Assembly: GCA_022560695.1 (NCBI GenBank) | Contig: JADFSP010000012.1 | Span: 1 to 64,000, forward strand | Length of the DNA stretch: 64,000 bases | From: Pseudomonadota bacterium | GTDB taxonomy: Bacteria > Pseudomonadota > Gammaproteobacteria > Steroidobacterales > Woeseiaceae | Direction: 5' to 3' | Shown: piece by piece, positions 7,562 to 17,566 of the stretch | Numbering within the stretch: position 1 is the first letter of the stretch | How the letters are laid out: each line of letters starts with the position of its first letter | The notes under the pieces: generated by a model | Told to the model about the DNA's origin: nothing | What the model saw: the letters and a program-made list of their open reading frames with translations, nothing else | Databases searched by the model: none | Program-made: the position numbers and the translations under genes

Positions 7562-10348
7562 ATGAAAATCGTCAGTACCGATGTCTACGTCGGGCCGAAT
7601 ATTTACGCGCACTTTCCCGTGATTCGCCACGTCCTCGATCTTGGCGAGCTCGAGGACTGGCCGACAGGGCGGCTGGGCAGCGACTTTATCGACCCGATGC
7701 TCGAATTGCTGCCCGGGTTGCATGACCACGGCTGTTCCTATCGCGAGCCCGGCGGATTCGTGCGTCGTCTCACCGACGACGAAGGTACGTGGCTAGGCCA
7801 CGTCATGGAGCACATCGCGATCGAATTGCAAAATGTGGCTGGCTCCGCTGTTACGTTCGGCCGAACACGATCGATCGACGGGCAAGCCGGTCGTTACAGC
7901 ATGGTATTTCAATACAAGGACGTCGCTGTCGGCCGCGAAGCGAGTGAACTTGCGTTGAAGCTGATTCACAGCCTGGTGCCCGATGCCGTGAAACCCGCTG
8001 AAGCGCCGGACGACGACTGGGACTTCGCCAAGGAGCGCGATGGCTTCATTCGCTTCGCGCAGCGCCGCGCTTTCGGCCCGAGCACGGCATCGCTGGTCGC
8101 GGCTGCCGAGGAACGCGGCATACCGTGGTTGCGCCTGAATCGCCACAGTCTTGTGCAGTTCGGTCACGGGCGGTATCAGCAGCGCATCCAGGCGACGACG
8201 ACGGGCAGGACCAGCAACATCGCGGTCGAGCTGGCGTCGGACAAGGAGGAGACGAACAGTATCCTCAGAGATCTCGGGCTGCCGGTGCCGAAGCAGCGCA
8301 TCGTGCGCAGCGCAACGGAAGCTGTTCGGGCGGCCGGGCGAATTGGCTATCCGGTCGTCGTAAAACCGCTTGCGGGCAATCACGGCCGCGGCGTCTCGAT
8401 CAATCTGCGCACTCCGGACGAAGTCAGGGTCGCGTATGACAAGGCGCGCGAACATGGCCGAACCATCGTCGTCGAGAGCCATATCGAAGGCTTCGATCAC
8501 CGTCTGCTCGTGATCAACGGCGAACTCGTTGCGGGTGCAAAGCGCGTGCCTGGCCACGTTGTGGGCGACGGCAAGCACACGATCGAGGCGCTCGTCGAAA
8601 CCGTCAACGAAGATCCACGCCGCGGCGTCGGCCATGAAAAAGTGCTGACTCGCCTGGAATTCGACCACCAGGCGGAACGCATGCTGGCCAAGTGCGGCTA
8701 TGACCGCAACACGGTGCCTGAGAAAGGCGAGGTCGTGTACCTGCGATTGACGGCGAACCTTTCGACCGGCGGCACGGCCATCGACGTCACCGACATCATT
8801 CATCCCGATAATCGCGAGATGGCGATTCGTGCCATCAACGCCATCGGTCTCGACATAGGCGGCGTCGATTTTCTGACCAGGGATATTTCCGAATCGTACC
8901 GCGATGCGGGTGGCGGTATTTGCGAAGTGAATGCGGGTCCGGGGTTTCGCATGCACGTTGCACCGAGCGAAGGCACGCCGCGCGATGTGGCGGGGCCGGT
9001 CATCGACATGCTGTTTCCGCCTGATCGGCCAAGCCGCATACCGATCGCCGCGATCACGGGAACGAACGGCAAGACGACGACGGCGCGCATGCTGGCCCAC
9101 ATTCTAAAGCTGTCCGGGCATACGGTTGGCTTGACGTCGACGGATGGCGTTTACATCGATGGCAAGCTCAGTGTACCGGGCGACATGACGGGGCCGGTTT
9201 CGGCGCAGATGATCCTGCGCGATCCGTCCGTCGACGTTGCCGTGATGGAGACGGCGCGTGGCGGAATGCTCAGGAGCGGGCTCGGCTTTCAGGAATGCAA
9301 TGTGGTCGCGTGCCTGAATGTCACGGCCGACCACCTCGGATTGCGCGGCATCGAAACGCTGGAGCAACTCGCCGCGGTCAAGCGCGTGCCTGTGGAGATC
9401 GCGAAAGACGCTGCCGTACTGAACGCCGACGACCCGTTGTGCCTGCAGATGGCCGACTACACGGAAGCTGAGCGCCTGAGCTATGTCACGATGAACCCGT
9501 CGCATGCGCTCGTGAAACAACATATTCGTGCCGGCGGACAGGCGTTTGTTCTCGAACAGGGGATGAACGGGCACATGATCACGATCTATGACAACGAGAG
9601 TCACACGCCGCTTCTCTGGACGCACCTGATTCCTGCGACGATCGAAGGGCGCGCGACGCACAATGTGCAAAACGCGATGTTCGCGGCGGCGCTTGCATAC
9701 AACATGGACATCGGTCTGGAAGACATTCGTCATGGCTTGCGGACTTTCGACTCGACGTTCTTCCAGACGCCGGGACGAATGAATATCTACAGCGAGCACC
9801 CGTTCAAAGTAATCCTCGACTACGCGCACAATCCCGCAGCCGTAAGCGCGATGTGCGCACTCGTCGACCGCTTTGAGGTGGAGGGCCGTCGCATTGTAGT
9901 GCTCTCGGCGCCGGGTGATCGTCGCGACGAAGACATTCGCGAAATCGCGTCGATTTCGGCCGGGCATTTCGATCACTTCATCTGCCGTTGTGACGACAAT
10001 CGACGCGGCCGCGGCAAAGATGAAGTCGCCGTCATGCTCAAGAACAAGTTGCTGGAGGAGGGCATTCCGGCAGATCAGATCGAGGTCGTGGCGGATGAGC
10101 AGGAGGCTACGACCCGGGCGCTCGAATCGGCTGCACCCGGCGATCTCGTGCTGATTCTCGGCGACAACATCAAGCGCACGTGGAAGCAGATCATTTACTT
10201 CAATTCGGGTGCGAAGATCGAAGATACGGGCCGCAAATCGACCGTGTCGATGGAGTTGCCGGAAACGGACAGTTTCGCGTTCGATGCCGACGTGCAAATT
10301 ATCAGTGACGAGCGCGGCGTCCGCATCGCGCGCGAAGAGGGTGACTAA
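7562..10348 (+). CDS. cphA: Cyanophycin synthetase CphA
   Basis: CphA polymerises Asp and Arg into cyanophycin using ATP. The 928-residue protein has the expected order: N-terminal domain (1-about 160), ATP-grasp domain (about 200-480, including the KEETNSILRDLGLPVP and VVKPLAGNHGRGVS stretches) and a Mur-ligase-like domain. The Mur P-loop GTNGKTTT is near residues 499-506, followed by METARGGMLRSGLG. The ATP-grasp part adds Asp to the backbone and the Mur part adds Arg to the side chain. Typical CphA1 proteins are about 870-900 aa, so this is full length with a slightly longer C-terminal tail. It follows cphB and precedes a second Mur ligase by 15 bp, consistent with one operon. Confidence 0.96.
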   Translation: MKIVSTDVYVGPNIYAHFPVIRHVLDLGELEDWPTGRLGSDFIDPMLELLPGLHDHGCSYREPGGFVRRLTDDEGTWLGHVMEHIAIELQNVAGSAVTFGRTRSIDGQAGRYSMVFQYKDVAVGREASELALKLIHSLVPDAVKPAEAPDDDWDFAKERDGFIRFAQRRAFGPSTASLVAAAEERGIPWLRLNRHSLVQFGHGRYQQRIQATTTGRTSNIAVELASDKEETNSILRDLGLPVPKQRIVRSATEAVRAAGRIGYPVVVKPLAGNHGRGVSINLRTPDEVRVAYDKAREHGRTIVVESHIEGFDHRLLVINGELVAGAKRVPGHVVGDGKHTIEALVETVNEDPRRGVGHEKVLTRLEFDHQAERMLAKCGYDRNTVPEKGEVVYLRLTANLSTGGTAIDVTDIIHPDNREMAIRAINAIGLDIGGVDFLTRDISESYRDAGGGICEVNAGPGFRMHVAPSEGTPRDVAGPVIDMLFPPDRPSRIPIAAITGTNGKTTTARMLAHILKLSGHTVGLTSTDGVYIDGKLSVPGDMTGPVSAQMILRDPSVDVAVMETARGGMLRSGLGFQECNVVACLNVTADHLGLRGIETLEQLAAVKRVPVEIAKDAAVLNADDPLCLQMADYTEAERLSYVTMNPSHALVKQHIRAGGQAFVLEQGMNGHMITIYDNESHTPLLWTHLIPATIEGRATHNVQNAMFAAALAYNMDIGLEDIRHGLRTFDSTFFQTPGRMNIYSEHPFKVILDYAHNPAAVSAMCALVDRFEVEGRRIVVLSAPGDRRDEDIREIASISAGHFDHFICRCDDNRRGRGKDEVAVMLKNKLLEEGIPADQIEVVADEQEATTRALESAAPGDLVLILGDNIKRTWKQIIYFNSGAKIEDTGRKSTVSMELPETDSFAFDADVQIISDERGVRIAREEGD

Positions 10349-10363
10349 CGCGTGGCCTGACCG

Positions 10364-12052
10364 ATGGAATTCCTCGACGCCCGCAGACTGACCGGACCGA
10401 GCCTGTTGTTCGATGGCCCCGGCGCCATACTGGACATTCGCTGCACCAGCGATGAAGCCGAACGCCTGGTGCCGGCCTGGGAGAAGCACGTCCGGCGCAT
10501 GCTGACTGAGCTGAGCTGGACGGGCTGCGACTTGCGCACGCTGCAATTGTCCGGCGGCGTGAGTCTCGCATTTACGGCGCCCATCGATGCGCTGTACGCG
10601 GCCACCGAAATCAATGAGTGGGCCTGGGCGGCGTGCAACAGCGAATTGAACGGCACGGACTCGCCGGACTTCGGCCGGTCGCGCGCCGAAATCCAGGCGT
10701 CGATCGCCACAGAGGCGAATCGCGAACTGATGCATCTCCAGGACCTGGCCACGCGACGCGGCGTGACGTTGCTTTGGGATGACGACGAGGTATCGCTGGG
10801 CCTGGGTGAATTCTCCAGGACCTGGCCGGCACGGGAGCTGCCCGACCCGAATGTGCTCGATTGGGGCGCATTTCAGGATGTTCCGATCGGCCTCGTGACC
10901 GGGACCAATGGCAAGACGACAACGGTACGACTTGCGATGCACATCCTGCGCGGTTGCGGGCGCAATGTGGGCGTGAGTTCGACCGACTGGATCGCCGTCA
11001 ATGACCACATCATCGATCGTGGCGACTGGTCCGGCCCGGGCGGCGCCCGCGCTGTGTTGCGGCACGAAAAGGTCGACGCCGCGATCCTCGAGTCCGCGCG
11101 CGGCGGTTTGCTGCGACGCGGACTGGGCGTTCAGGTGGCCGACGCCGCGCTGATCACGAACATCGCCGAGGATCATATCGGCGACTTTGGTTCGCAGAAT
11201 CTCAAGGAGTTGCTGAACATCAAGTGGATTGTCAGTCGCGCCGTAAAAGACCACGGCCGGCTATTGCTCAACGCCGATGACCGGCTCCTCGTCGACAGGG
11301 CTGAAGGCTATCCGGGGGAGCTGGTCTGGTTCGGCCTGGATTCGCGCTGCGACGTCATCCAATCGCGGATGAAAGCCGGCGAACTCGCATTCGTACTCGA
11401 TGGCGACGAGTTGTTGCTGATCCACGGTGCAATGCAGGAACTCATCTGTCGAAGCCATGAGATAGCGATCACCCTTGACGGTGCGGCGCGCCACAATATT
11501 GCGAACGCGCTCGCCGCGGCGGCACTGAGCTGGTGCCTCGGAGCGCCGCTCGCGGACATTCGGGTGGGCCTCACCTCAGTTACGCAGGATGACAATCCTG
11601 GCCGTTGCAACGTCTACGAGATCGATGGCTGCAAGGTACTCGTCGATTTCGCGCACAATCCGCACGCGATGCATGCGCTTTTCGACATGGCGCGCGCGCT
11701 GCCGGCGAAACGTCGTGTGTTGTGCTTCGGGCAGGCTGGTGACCGGCCGGACGACCTGGTTCGGAAAATGACCAGGGACGCCTGGGCGATCGGTCTCGAT
11801 CGGGTCATTGTGTCTGAATTGGCCATCTATCACCGGGGCCGCGAGGCGGGAGAAATCTATGACGTCATACGCGACGAATTGATGCGTGCCGGTGCAACAG
11901 CCGATAGCATCGAACATCACGATCAGGAACTCGACTCGCTGGCGGCCGCGATCGAGTGGGCGGAGCCCGGTGACCTTGTCATCATGCTGGCTTTGGGCGG
12001 CGCCGCGCCGATTCAGGAGCAACTGCACAAACTCGGCGCGACATCGACCTGA
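10364..12052 (+). CDS. Orphan Mur ligase-family protein linked to CphA
   Basis: The 562-residue protein has a Mur-ligase ATPase with P-loop GTNGKTTT at 180-187. It then has LESARGGLLRRGLGV, nearly the same as METARGGMLRSGLGF in CphA, so it is closest to the CphA Mur domain. The Mur C-terminal part is present (KVLVDFAHNPHAMHAL). It lacks the ATP-grasp domain. Its first ~170 residues show no motif I recognise and are rich in acidic residues and Trp. It cannot be a conventional CphA. It may modify cyanophycin or its dipeptides, or help CphA. It starts 15 bp after cphA. The family call is firm; the function is unknown. Confidence 0.85.
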   Translation: MEFLDARRLTGPSLLFDGPGAILDIRCTSDEAERLVPAWEKHVRRMLTELSWTGCDLRTLQLSGGVSLAFTAPIDALYAATEINEWAWAACNSELNGTDSPDFGRSRAEIQASIATEANRELMHLQDLATRRGVTLLWDDDEVSLGLGEFSRTWPARELPDPNVLDWGAFQDVPIGLVTGTNGKTTTVRLAMHILRGCGRNVGVSSTDWIAVNDHIIDRGDWSGPGGARAVLRHEKVDAAILESARGGLLRRGLGVQVADAALITNIAEDHIGDFGSQNLKELLNIKWIVSRAVKDHGRLLLNADDRLLVDRAEGYPGELVWFGLDSRCDVIQSRMKAGELAFVLDGDELLLIHGAMQELICRSHEIAITLDGAARHNIANALAAAALSWCLGAPLADIRVGLTSVTQDDNPGRCNVYEIDGCKVLVDFAHNPHAMHALFDMARALPAKRRVLCFGQAGDRPDDLVRKMTRDAWAIGLDRVIVSELAIYHRGREAGEIYDVIRDELMRAGATADSIEHHDQELDSLAAAIEWAEPGDLVIMLALGGAAPIQEQLHKLGATST

Positions 12053-12066
12053 GAAACCCCGATCAA

Positions 12067-12519
12067 CTACTCAAGGCTCAGAATCCGGTCCCAGTGTTGC
12101 TTTTCGACCGGCATGATGGACAGGCGGTTGCCCCTGCGCGTCAGGATCAGGCCATCCAGCCCGGATTGCGCCTTGAGCTCGGTCAATGTCAGCGCCCTGG
12201 TGAGCTTGCGTACAAACTCAATGTCGACGAGGCACCAGCGCGGGTCGTCGGCGTTACTCTTCGGATCGAAATATCTGGAGTCCGGGTCGAACTGCGTCGG
12301 ATCGGGGTAAGGCTCACTCGCGACTTTCGCGATGCCGACGATGGCAGGCTCCTGGCAATTCGAGTGATAGAAAAACACATCGTCCCCGATACGCATGGCA
12401 TCACGCATCATGTTGCGCGCCTGATAGTTGCGAATTCCGTCCCACATCTCCCGGCCATCACGTTCAAGGTCGTCGATACTGTACGTCCCGGGTTCGGATT
12501 TCATCAGCCAACAGGCCAT
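12067..12519 (-). CDS. EVE domain-containing protein
   Basis: A 150-residue single-domain protein starting MACWLMKSEPGTYS, the standard N-terminus of the EVE (PUA-like) family related to human thymocyte nuclear protein 1. Conserved WDGIRNYQARNMM, FFYHSN and GIAKVASEPYPDPTQFD blocks are present. EVE domains bind modified bases in DNA or RNA; the cellular role of stand-alone bacterial ones is poorly defined. The open frame extends 14 codons further to 12561, but the family start is at 12519. It converges with the Mur ligase gene, 14 bp apart. Confidence 0.9.
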   Translation of the reverse strand: MACWLMKSEPGTYSIDDLERDGREMWDGIRNYQARNMMRDAMRIGDDVFFYHSNCQEPAIVGIAKVASEPYPDPTQFDPDSRYFDPKSNADDPRWCLVDIEFVRKLTRALTLTELKAQSGLDGLILTRRGNRLSIMPVEKQHWDRILSLE

Positions 12520-12701
12520 GCTCAACTGCGCTTCTTGCCGACGGGATCGGGAGTGTAGCACGCAAATCTCAGGCCATTTTCATGCGATCAGCGGGTGCAA
12601 TTTCGCCGCTTCCGTGTGCAGGAATCGCTACAGGGCTATGGTAGGATTGCCGCGCGATCGCAATGATCGGATGTGCAGGGCACTGGGGAGGAACGTCCCG
12701 A

Positions 12702-13376
12702 ATGGCAAATATGCTGGCGAATATCTTTGGCTCATCTCCGGTGCAGCCGCTCGAAAAGCACATCGACATCTCGTACCGGTGCGCAAAGCAATTGCGCGCA
12801 TTCTTCTCGGCCGCCGTCAAAGGGGACTGGGACGGCGCCGTCGAGGCGCGCAAGGAGATCGTGCAACTCGAACACGACGCGGACAATCTCAAGAAGGAGA
12901 TCCGGCTGCATTTGCCGAAGAGTCTTTTCATGCCGGTGCCGCGCGAAGACCTGCTCGAACTTCTGTTGGTTCAGGACAAGATCGCGAATCGCACGAAGGA
13001 CGTCTCGGGTATTGTCATGGGCCGGAAAATGCAGATTCCCGCTGTGATTGCCGAGCAATTTCTCGATTTCGTCGACCGTAATATCGACGCCGCAAAGCAG
13101 GCCCGAAAAAGCGTCCGCGAACTCGACGAACTGTTTACGTCGGGCTTTCGTGGTGCCGAAGTCACTCTCGTCTCTGCAATGATCGAGGAACTGGATCGCA
13201 TCGAGACAGACACGGATGACAAGCAGGCCTCACTCAGGGCGGCGTTGTTCAAAATCGAGGATTCCCTGAACCCGATCGACGCGATTTTCATGTACCAGGT
13301 CATCGAGTTGACAGGCGAGATTGCGGACATGGCCGAGCGGGTCGGCCGTCGCCTCGAACTGCTGCTCTCTCACTAA
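12702..13376 (+). CDS. DUF47/PhoU-like phosphate transport accessory protein
   Basis: A 224-residue, mostly alpha-helical protein of the TIGR00153/DUF47 family, distantly related to PhoU. N-terminal MANMLANIFGSSPVQPLEKH and the repeated helices with acidic clusters (LEHDADNLKKEIR) are typical. Genes of this family almost always precede a Pit transporter, as here, and are thought to regulate it. ATG 12702 is chosen over 12663 because GGGGAGGA (12685-12692) sits 9 nt upstream. It is separated from pit by 45 bp. Confidence 0.92.
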   Translation: MANMLANIFGSSPVQPLEKHIDISYRCAKQLRAFFSAAVKGDWDGAVEARKEIVQLEHDADNLKKEIRLHLPKSLFMPVPREDLLELLLVQDKIANRTKDVSGIVMGRKMQIPAVIAEQFLDFVDRNIDAAKQARKSVRELDELFTSGFRGAEVTLVSAMIEELDRIETDTDDKQASLRAALFKIEDSLNPIDAIFMYQVIELTGEIADMAERVGRRLELLLSH

Positions 13377-13421
13377 TAATAAAAAAAAGGGAACGTCCGG
13401 GTTCCCCGCAGAGGCATCGCA

Positions 13422-14672
13422 ATGGAAGCAGAACTCATCTACATTGGCCTTGCCGCGCTGTTCGGCATTTTCATGGCGTGGGGAATCGGCGCTAACGACG
13501 TTGCCAATGCGATGGCGACATCGGTTGGTTCGAAAGCGCTTACGATTAAACAGGCGATCATGGTCGCGGCCGTATTCGAGTTTCTCGGCGCGGTTCTTGC
13601 CGGTGGCGACGTGACATCGACGATTCGCAAGGGAATCGTCGATACCGATCTGCTGGCGGGCTCACCGGAGCTTCTCATCTACGGCATGCTGGCAGCGCTC
13701 CTGTCGGCGGGCACCTGGCTTTTCATTGCGTCGAAAAACGGTTGGCCGGTGTCGACAACGCACTCCATCGTTGGAGCGATCGTTGGTTTTGCCGCAGTCG
13801 GCATCGGTGTGGATGCCGTCCAGTGGGGCGAAGTCGGCATAATCGTCATGAGCTGGGTTGCGTCGCCACTCACAGCGGGATTTATCGCGTTCCTGATCTA
13901 TCTGAGCGTGCAGCGATTGATCCTGCACCAGGAAGATCCATTGACGTGCGCGAAACGTTACGTGCCCGTCTACATTTTTTTTGCGGCATTCACGATCACG
14001 TTGGTCACAATACTCAAGGGGCTGAAGCACGTCGGCCTGGATTTCAGCCTGCGCGACTCCTACATGCTGGCAACCGCCATCGCGGCGTCGATCGCCGTCG
14101 TCGGCGGCATTGCCATTCGACGCATACAGCCAGATCGAAAAGCGGAGAAAATCCAGCATTTTCACACGGTCGAGCGGGTCTTCGCGGTGCTGATGATTGT
14201 CACTGCCTGTGGCATGGCGTTCGCGCACGGCTCCAACGATGTCGCCAATGCCATCGGCCCGGTTGCGGCCGTTATTTCGGTTGCCCAGACCGGCATCATT
14301 GCCGCCAAGTCGACAGTGTCGATATGGATTCTGATACTCGGTGGCGCCGGCATCGTCGTCGGGCTCGCAACATTCGGCTTTCACGTCATTGCCACGGTCG
14401 GCAAGAAAATCACTCAATTGACGCCTAGCCGGGGATTCGCGGCCGAGCTCGCGGCTGCCACGACCATCGTCATCGCATCGGGCACAGGCATGCCGATTTC
14501 CACCACACATACATTGGTTGGCGCGGTATTGGGTGTCGGCCTGGCGCGTGGCATAGACGCTATCGACTTGCGCGTCGTGGCGCGTATCTTTGTGTCCTGG
14601 GTCGTGACCATCCCGGTTGGGGCATTTCTTGCGATCGTATTCTTCTACATTTTCAAGCTGATATTGCCGTAG
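13422..14672 (+). CDS. pit: Low-affinity inorganic phosphate transporter, PiT family
   Basis: A 416-residue inner-membrane protein with about ten hydrophobic helices and the two diagnostic PiT repeats: GIGANDVANAMATSVGSKALT near the N-terminus and HGSNDVANAIGP in the second half. Each repeat is followed later by a PVSTTHS/PISTTHT motif. PiT proteins move metal-phosphate with protons or sodium. It is co-directional with the DUF47 gene. Length is typical for the short (non-PitA-loop) class. A run of eight A (13382-13389) precedes a GGGAACG before the start. Confidence 0.95.
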   Translation: MEAELIYIGLAALFGIFMAWGIGANDVANAMATSVGSKALTIKQAIMVAAVFEFLGAVLAGGDVTSTIRKGIVDTDLLAGSPELLIYGMLAALLSAGTWLFIASKNGWPVSTTHSIVGAIVGFAAVGIGVDAVQWGEVGIIVMSWVASPLTAGFIAFLIYLSVQRLILHQEDPLTCAKRYVPVYIFFAAFTITLVTILKGLKHVGLDFSLRDSYMLATAIAASIAVVGGIAIRRIQPDRKAEKIQHFHTVERVFAVLMIVTACGMAFAHGSNDVANAIGPVAAVISVAQTGIIAAKSTVSIWILILGGAGIVVGLATFGFHVIATVGKKITQLTPSRGFAAELAAATTIVIASGTGMPISTTHTLVGAVLGVGLARGIDAIDLRVVARIFVSWVVTIPVGAFLAIVFFYIFKLILP

Positions 14673-14715
14673 CGACGTTGTCGCTCCGGTCACTGAGTGA
14701 TCTGTTGGTGAAAAT

Positions 14716-16005
14716 GTGAATCAGGACGTATCTGCGTTGGTTTCGATCGCGGCGCGCAGGTACACGATGGTTGTGTTGACCGTCGTCTACGTCTTCAATT
14801 TCGTTGATCGGCAGATACTTGCGATCCTGTTGCCCTCGATCAGGGACGAATTCCTGGTCAACGACTCGGTGCTCGGGTTTCTTGCCGGTACGGCGTTCGC
14901 GATCTTCTATGCAACGCTGGGTGTCCCGATCGCGTTGCTGGCCGACCGCTGGAATCGCCGCAACCTCATTGCAATCGCTCTGACAATCTGGAGCGGCATG
15001 ACGGCAATGTCGGGCATGGCGGCGAACATATGGCAGCTATCCCTGGCCCGCATCGGCGTCGGTATCGGCGAGGCGGGCTGCAGCCCACCGGCGCACTCGA
15101 TGATCTCCGATCTTTATCCGCCGGAGCAGCGATCGACGGCAATGGGTTTTTATACGCTCGGCATTTCGACGGGCATCGCGCTCGCCTATCTCGGTGGCGG
15201 TTGGGTGGCGCAGAACATCGGCTGGCGCGCAGCGTTCTATATTGTCGGCGTGCCGGGATTGTTGCTTGCCGTCGTCGTCCGATTCACCTTGACCGAGCCC
15301 GTGCGCGGTGCATCCGAAAATCGGCAGGACAGCGGTGCGCATCCGTCGGTAGCGGATGTGTTCAAATTTCTCCTGGCCCGCCGCTCGTTCATTCACATGG
15401 CTGTTGCGGCCGGGCTCAGCGCTTTTGTCGGCTACGCGGTCGTCAGCTTTTTCCCGAGTTTCCTGGTGCGCAGCTTCGACATGGAAATTGCGGCGATTGG
15501 CAAATGGCTTGGCTGGATATTGGGTATCGCGGGAGGCATCGGATTCTTCGGTGGTGGTCTCCTCGCCGATCATTTCGGCCGCTCAAAGCGCCGGAACGCG
15601 CTGTGGCTCATAGCGGCCATGATGCTCGTGACAGCTGCATTCGAGGTCGCCGTGTTTCTGGCACCGAGCGCTGCATGGACTTTGATCATTTTCATCGTAC
15701 CAGCCGCGACCTCGAATATTTACCTGGCGCCGGTGTTGGCGCAGACACAGAGCCTGGTCGGCTTGCGCATGCGCGGAGTCGCTTCGGCGCTGGTGTTGCT
15801 TATCATAAATTTGATCGGTCTCGGACTCGGGCCGCTCGCGGTCGGCTATGTCAGCGACTTGCTCGCGCCGCAATTCGCAGACGAGTCGATGCGCTACAGC
15901 TTGTTGATTATTTGTGCCGTATTTCTGCCTTGGGCTGCGTGCCATTACTATCTTGCCGGCAAGTCCATCGACGCGGACCTCGCCCGCGCCGCTGAAAAGG
16001 ACTAG
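14716..16005 (+). CDS. MFS transporter, spinster-like family
   Basis: A 429-residue major facilitator with twelve predicted helices. The motif-A loop GVPIALLADRWNRRNLI follows helix 2, and FNFVDRQILAILLPSIRDEF near the N-terminus is typical of the spinster-like/Spns group of bacterial MFS proteins. ARIGVGIGEAGCSPPAHSMISDLYPP is also a family signature. The start is GTG at 14716; the ATG two bases before it is out of frame and runs into a stop. The substrate is not predictable. It lies next to the putrescine island but converges with the GS-like gene, so a functional link is only possible. Confidence 0.9.
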   Translation: MNQDVSALVSIAARRYTMVVLTVVYVFNFVDRQILAILLPSIRDEFLVNDSVLGFLAGTAFAIFYATLGVPIALLADRWNRRNLIAIALTIWSGMTAMSGMAANIWQLSLARIGVGIGEAGCSPPAHSMISDLYPPEQRSTAMGFYTLGISTGIALAYLGGGWVAQNIGWRAAFYIVGVPGLLLAVVVRFTLTEPVRGASENRQDSGAHPSVADVFKFLLARRSFIHMAVAAGLSAFVGYAVVSFFPSFLVRSFDMEIAAIGKWLGWILGIAGGIGFFGGGLLADHFGRSKRRNALWLIAAMMLVTAAFEVAVFLAPSAAWTLIIFIVPAATSNIYLAPVLAQTQSLVGLRMRGVASALVLLIINLIGLGLGPLAVGYVSDLLAPQFADESMRYSLLIICAVFLPWAACHYYLAGKSIDADLARAAEKD

Positions 16006-16033
16006 CCAGGAGCGAGTCGCGCCCAGGGATTCG

Positions 16034-17437
16034 TCAGGCGTTGCGCAAATACCATTCAAAATCGAGCGCACTGACCACGTTGTGAAAGCTGGCGCTCTCG
16101 CTGCGGCGGTTCATCGCATAGTATTTGCAGTAATCGGCGCCGAGATACATTGGCAACACTTTGCTCCGTGCGAACTTGTCGATCGCTGCATCCCACCGAT
16201 GTGGAATGCGTATCTTCAGCGTCACCGGCTCGCCCTCTTCGATCATGCGCCCCGGGTCGCACTCGTTCTCCAGTCCCCAGTGCACGCCGGCCGCGATGGC
16301 GGCTGTGACCAGGTAAGGATTGGCATCGGCCCCGGCCACGCGGTGCTCCAGCCGCAGGTTGCCGGCGTCTGACATCGGGATACGGATAGCGACGGCGCGG
16401 TGGTTCATGCCCCAGTTCGGCTCGACCGGCGCAAACATTTCGGGGCGCATGCGGCGATAGGAATTGGCATTTGGCGCGAACAGCGCGGTCGATTCCGCCA
16501 TGGTCTTGAGGAGCCCGCCGACGGCGTGTCGCAGGCGCGGCGAAAACGGTGGCGACGCCATGCTGTCCTTGCCCTGCGAGTAGTAATTGCAGCCGTCACG
16601 ATCGACGAGGCTCATGTGAATGTGCAATCCGCTGCCGGAATCTTCCGCGAACGGTTTTGCCATGAAACAGGCCACGAAGCCGTGTTTTCTTGCGGCAGCT
16701 TTGACGGCTCGTTTCAGTAACACGGCCTGGTCGCAGGCAAGCACCGGATCATCGATGTGCCGCAGGTTGATTTCGAATTGTCCCTGCGAGTACTCCGAAA
16801 TCGCCGAGTCTGCGGGTATACCCTGTGCCTCGCAGTACGCGTAAACATCGTTGATAAATGGCTCGATCTCCCACAGGTCGTCAGGGTGATACACCTGGGC
16901 CCCCGGTTGTAGTCGTCCGATACCCGGAATCAGAGGTGTGGCCGCGGCCGGCTTCTCGCTGTTGGCATCCAGCAAATAGAACTCGAGCTCGGTTGCCATG
17001 ACGATCTGGATCGACAGCTTCCTGAGTGGCTCGAGGGCGCGTTCGAGGACCGCTCTGGGATCGGCGAAAAACGGTTCTCCGTCCGCGGTCGTCATGCGAA
17101 ACAATGCCTGCGCCATCGGTTTTTCGGCCCAGGGAATCGGCGCGATGCTACCGGGGACCAGGTGCGCCTGAACGTCGGGATCGCCGTCTTCGGCACCGAA
17201 CGGTATCCCGGAGACCGTCTCGCCCAGCGCTGTCAATAACACCGTCCCCGCGCAAAACCAAAAGCCCTCGTTGCATACTTTTTCGAAATCCCGCGCCTGG
17301 ATGCGCTTGCCCTTGAGTATGCCGTGCATATCCGGGATCAACAGCTCCATCGTGCCGGTATCCGGAAAGTTGCCTAGCAGCGTTTTCAGTTCGGCTCTAA
17401 GCGTATTGCGAAGGGAATTGCGATTGGATTGGGCCAT
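16034..17437 (-). CDS. Glutamine synthetase-family ligase (glutamyl-polyamine synthetase-like)
   Basis: A 467-residue glutamine synthetase-fold enzyme. Active-site metal and ATP blocks are recognisable: ATELEFYLL, SQGQFEINLRH, and GSGLHIHMSLVDRDG followed by the Arg-rich NSYRRMRPEMFAP loop. It has the shortened layout of PuuA/GlnA3-type enzymes, which join glutamate to putrescine or other amines, rather than that of housekeeping GlnA. It is divergent from the IclR regulator and is the second such ligase in the island besides the one at 21246-22577. The two are clearly different in sequence, so they may use different amines. Confidence 0.88.
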   Translation of the reverse strand: MAQSNRNSLRNTLRAELKTLLGNFPDTGTMELLIPDMHGILKGKRIQARDFEKVCNEGFWFCAGTVLLTALGETVSGIPFGAEDGDPDVQAHLVPGSIAPIPWAEKPMAQALFRMTTADGEPFFADPRAVLERALEPLRKLSIQIVMATELEFYLLDANSEKPAAATPLIPGIGRLQPGAQVYHPDDLWEIEPFINDVYAYCEAQGIPADSAISEYSQGQFEINLRHIDDPVLACDQAVLLKRAVKAAARKHGFVACFMAKPFAEDSGSGLHIHMSLVDRDGCNYYSQGKDSMASPPFSPRLRHAVGGLLKTMAESTALFAPNANSYRRMRPEMFAPVEPNWGMNHRAVAIRIPMSDAGNLRLEHRVAGADANPYLVTAAIAAGVHWGLENECDPGRMIEEGEPVTLKIRIPHRWDAAIDKFARSKVLPMYLGADYCKYYAMNRRSESASFHNVVSALDFEWYLRNA

Positions 17438-17566
17438 TGTCGATTGTTGTTGTTGCGGGACGCCTGAGCTTCCACGATCTCACTGGAAGTCGCAAGGACG
17501 AACTGGCGCGTCGGTCACGGCACGCGGCGCCAGGAATGTTTTCCTGGAGCGCAAAGCTGTTATCAT

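Noticed and set aside
9104-11254. 716-residue open frame antisense to cphA and the Mur ligase
   Set aside because: It spans two well-supported genes on the opposite strand, its sequence is Arg/His-rich without any motif, and such frames arise from the codon bias of G+C-rich genes.
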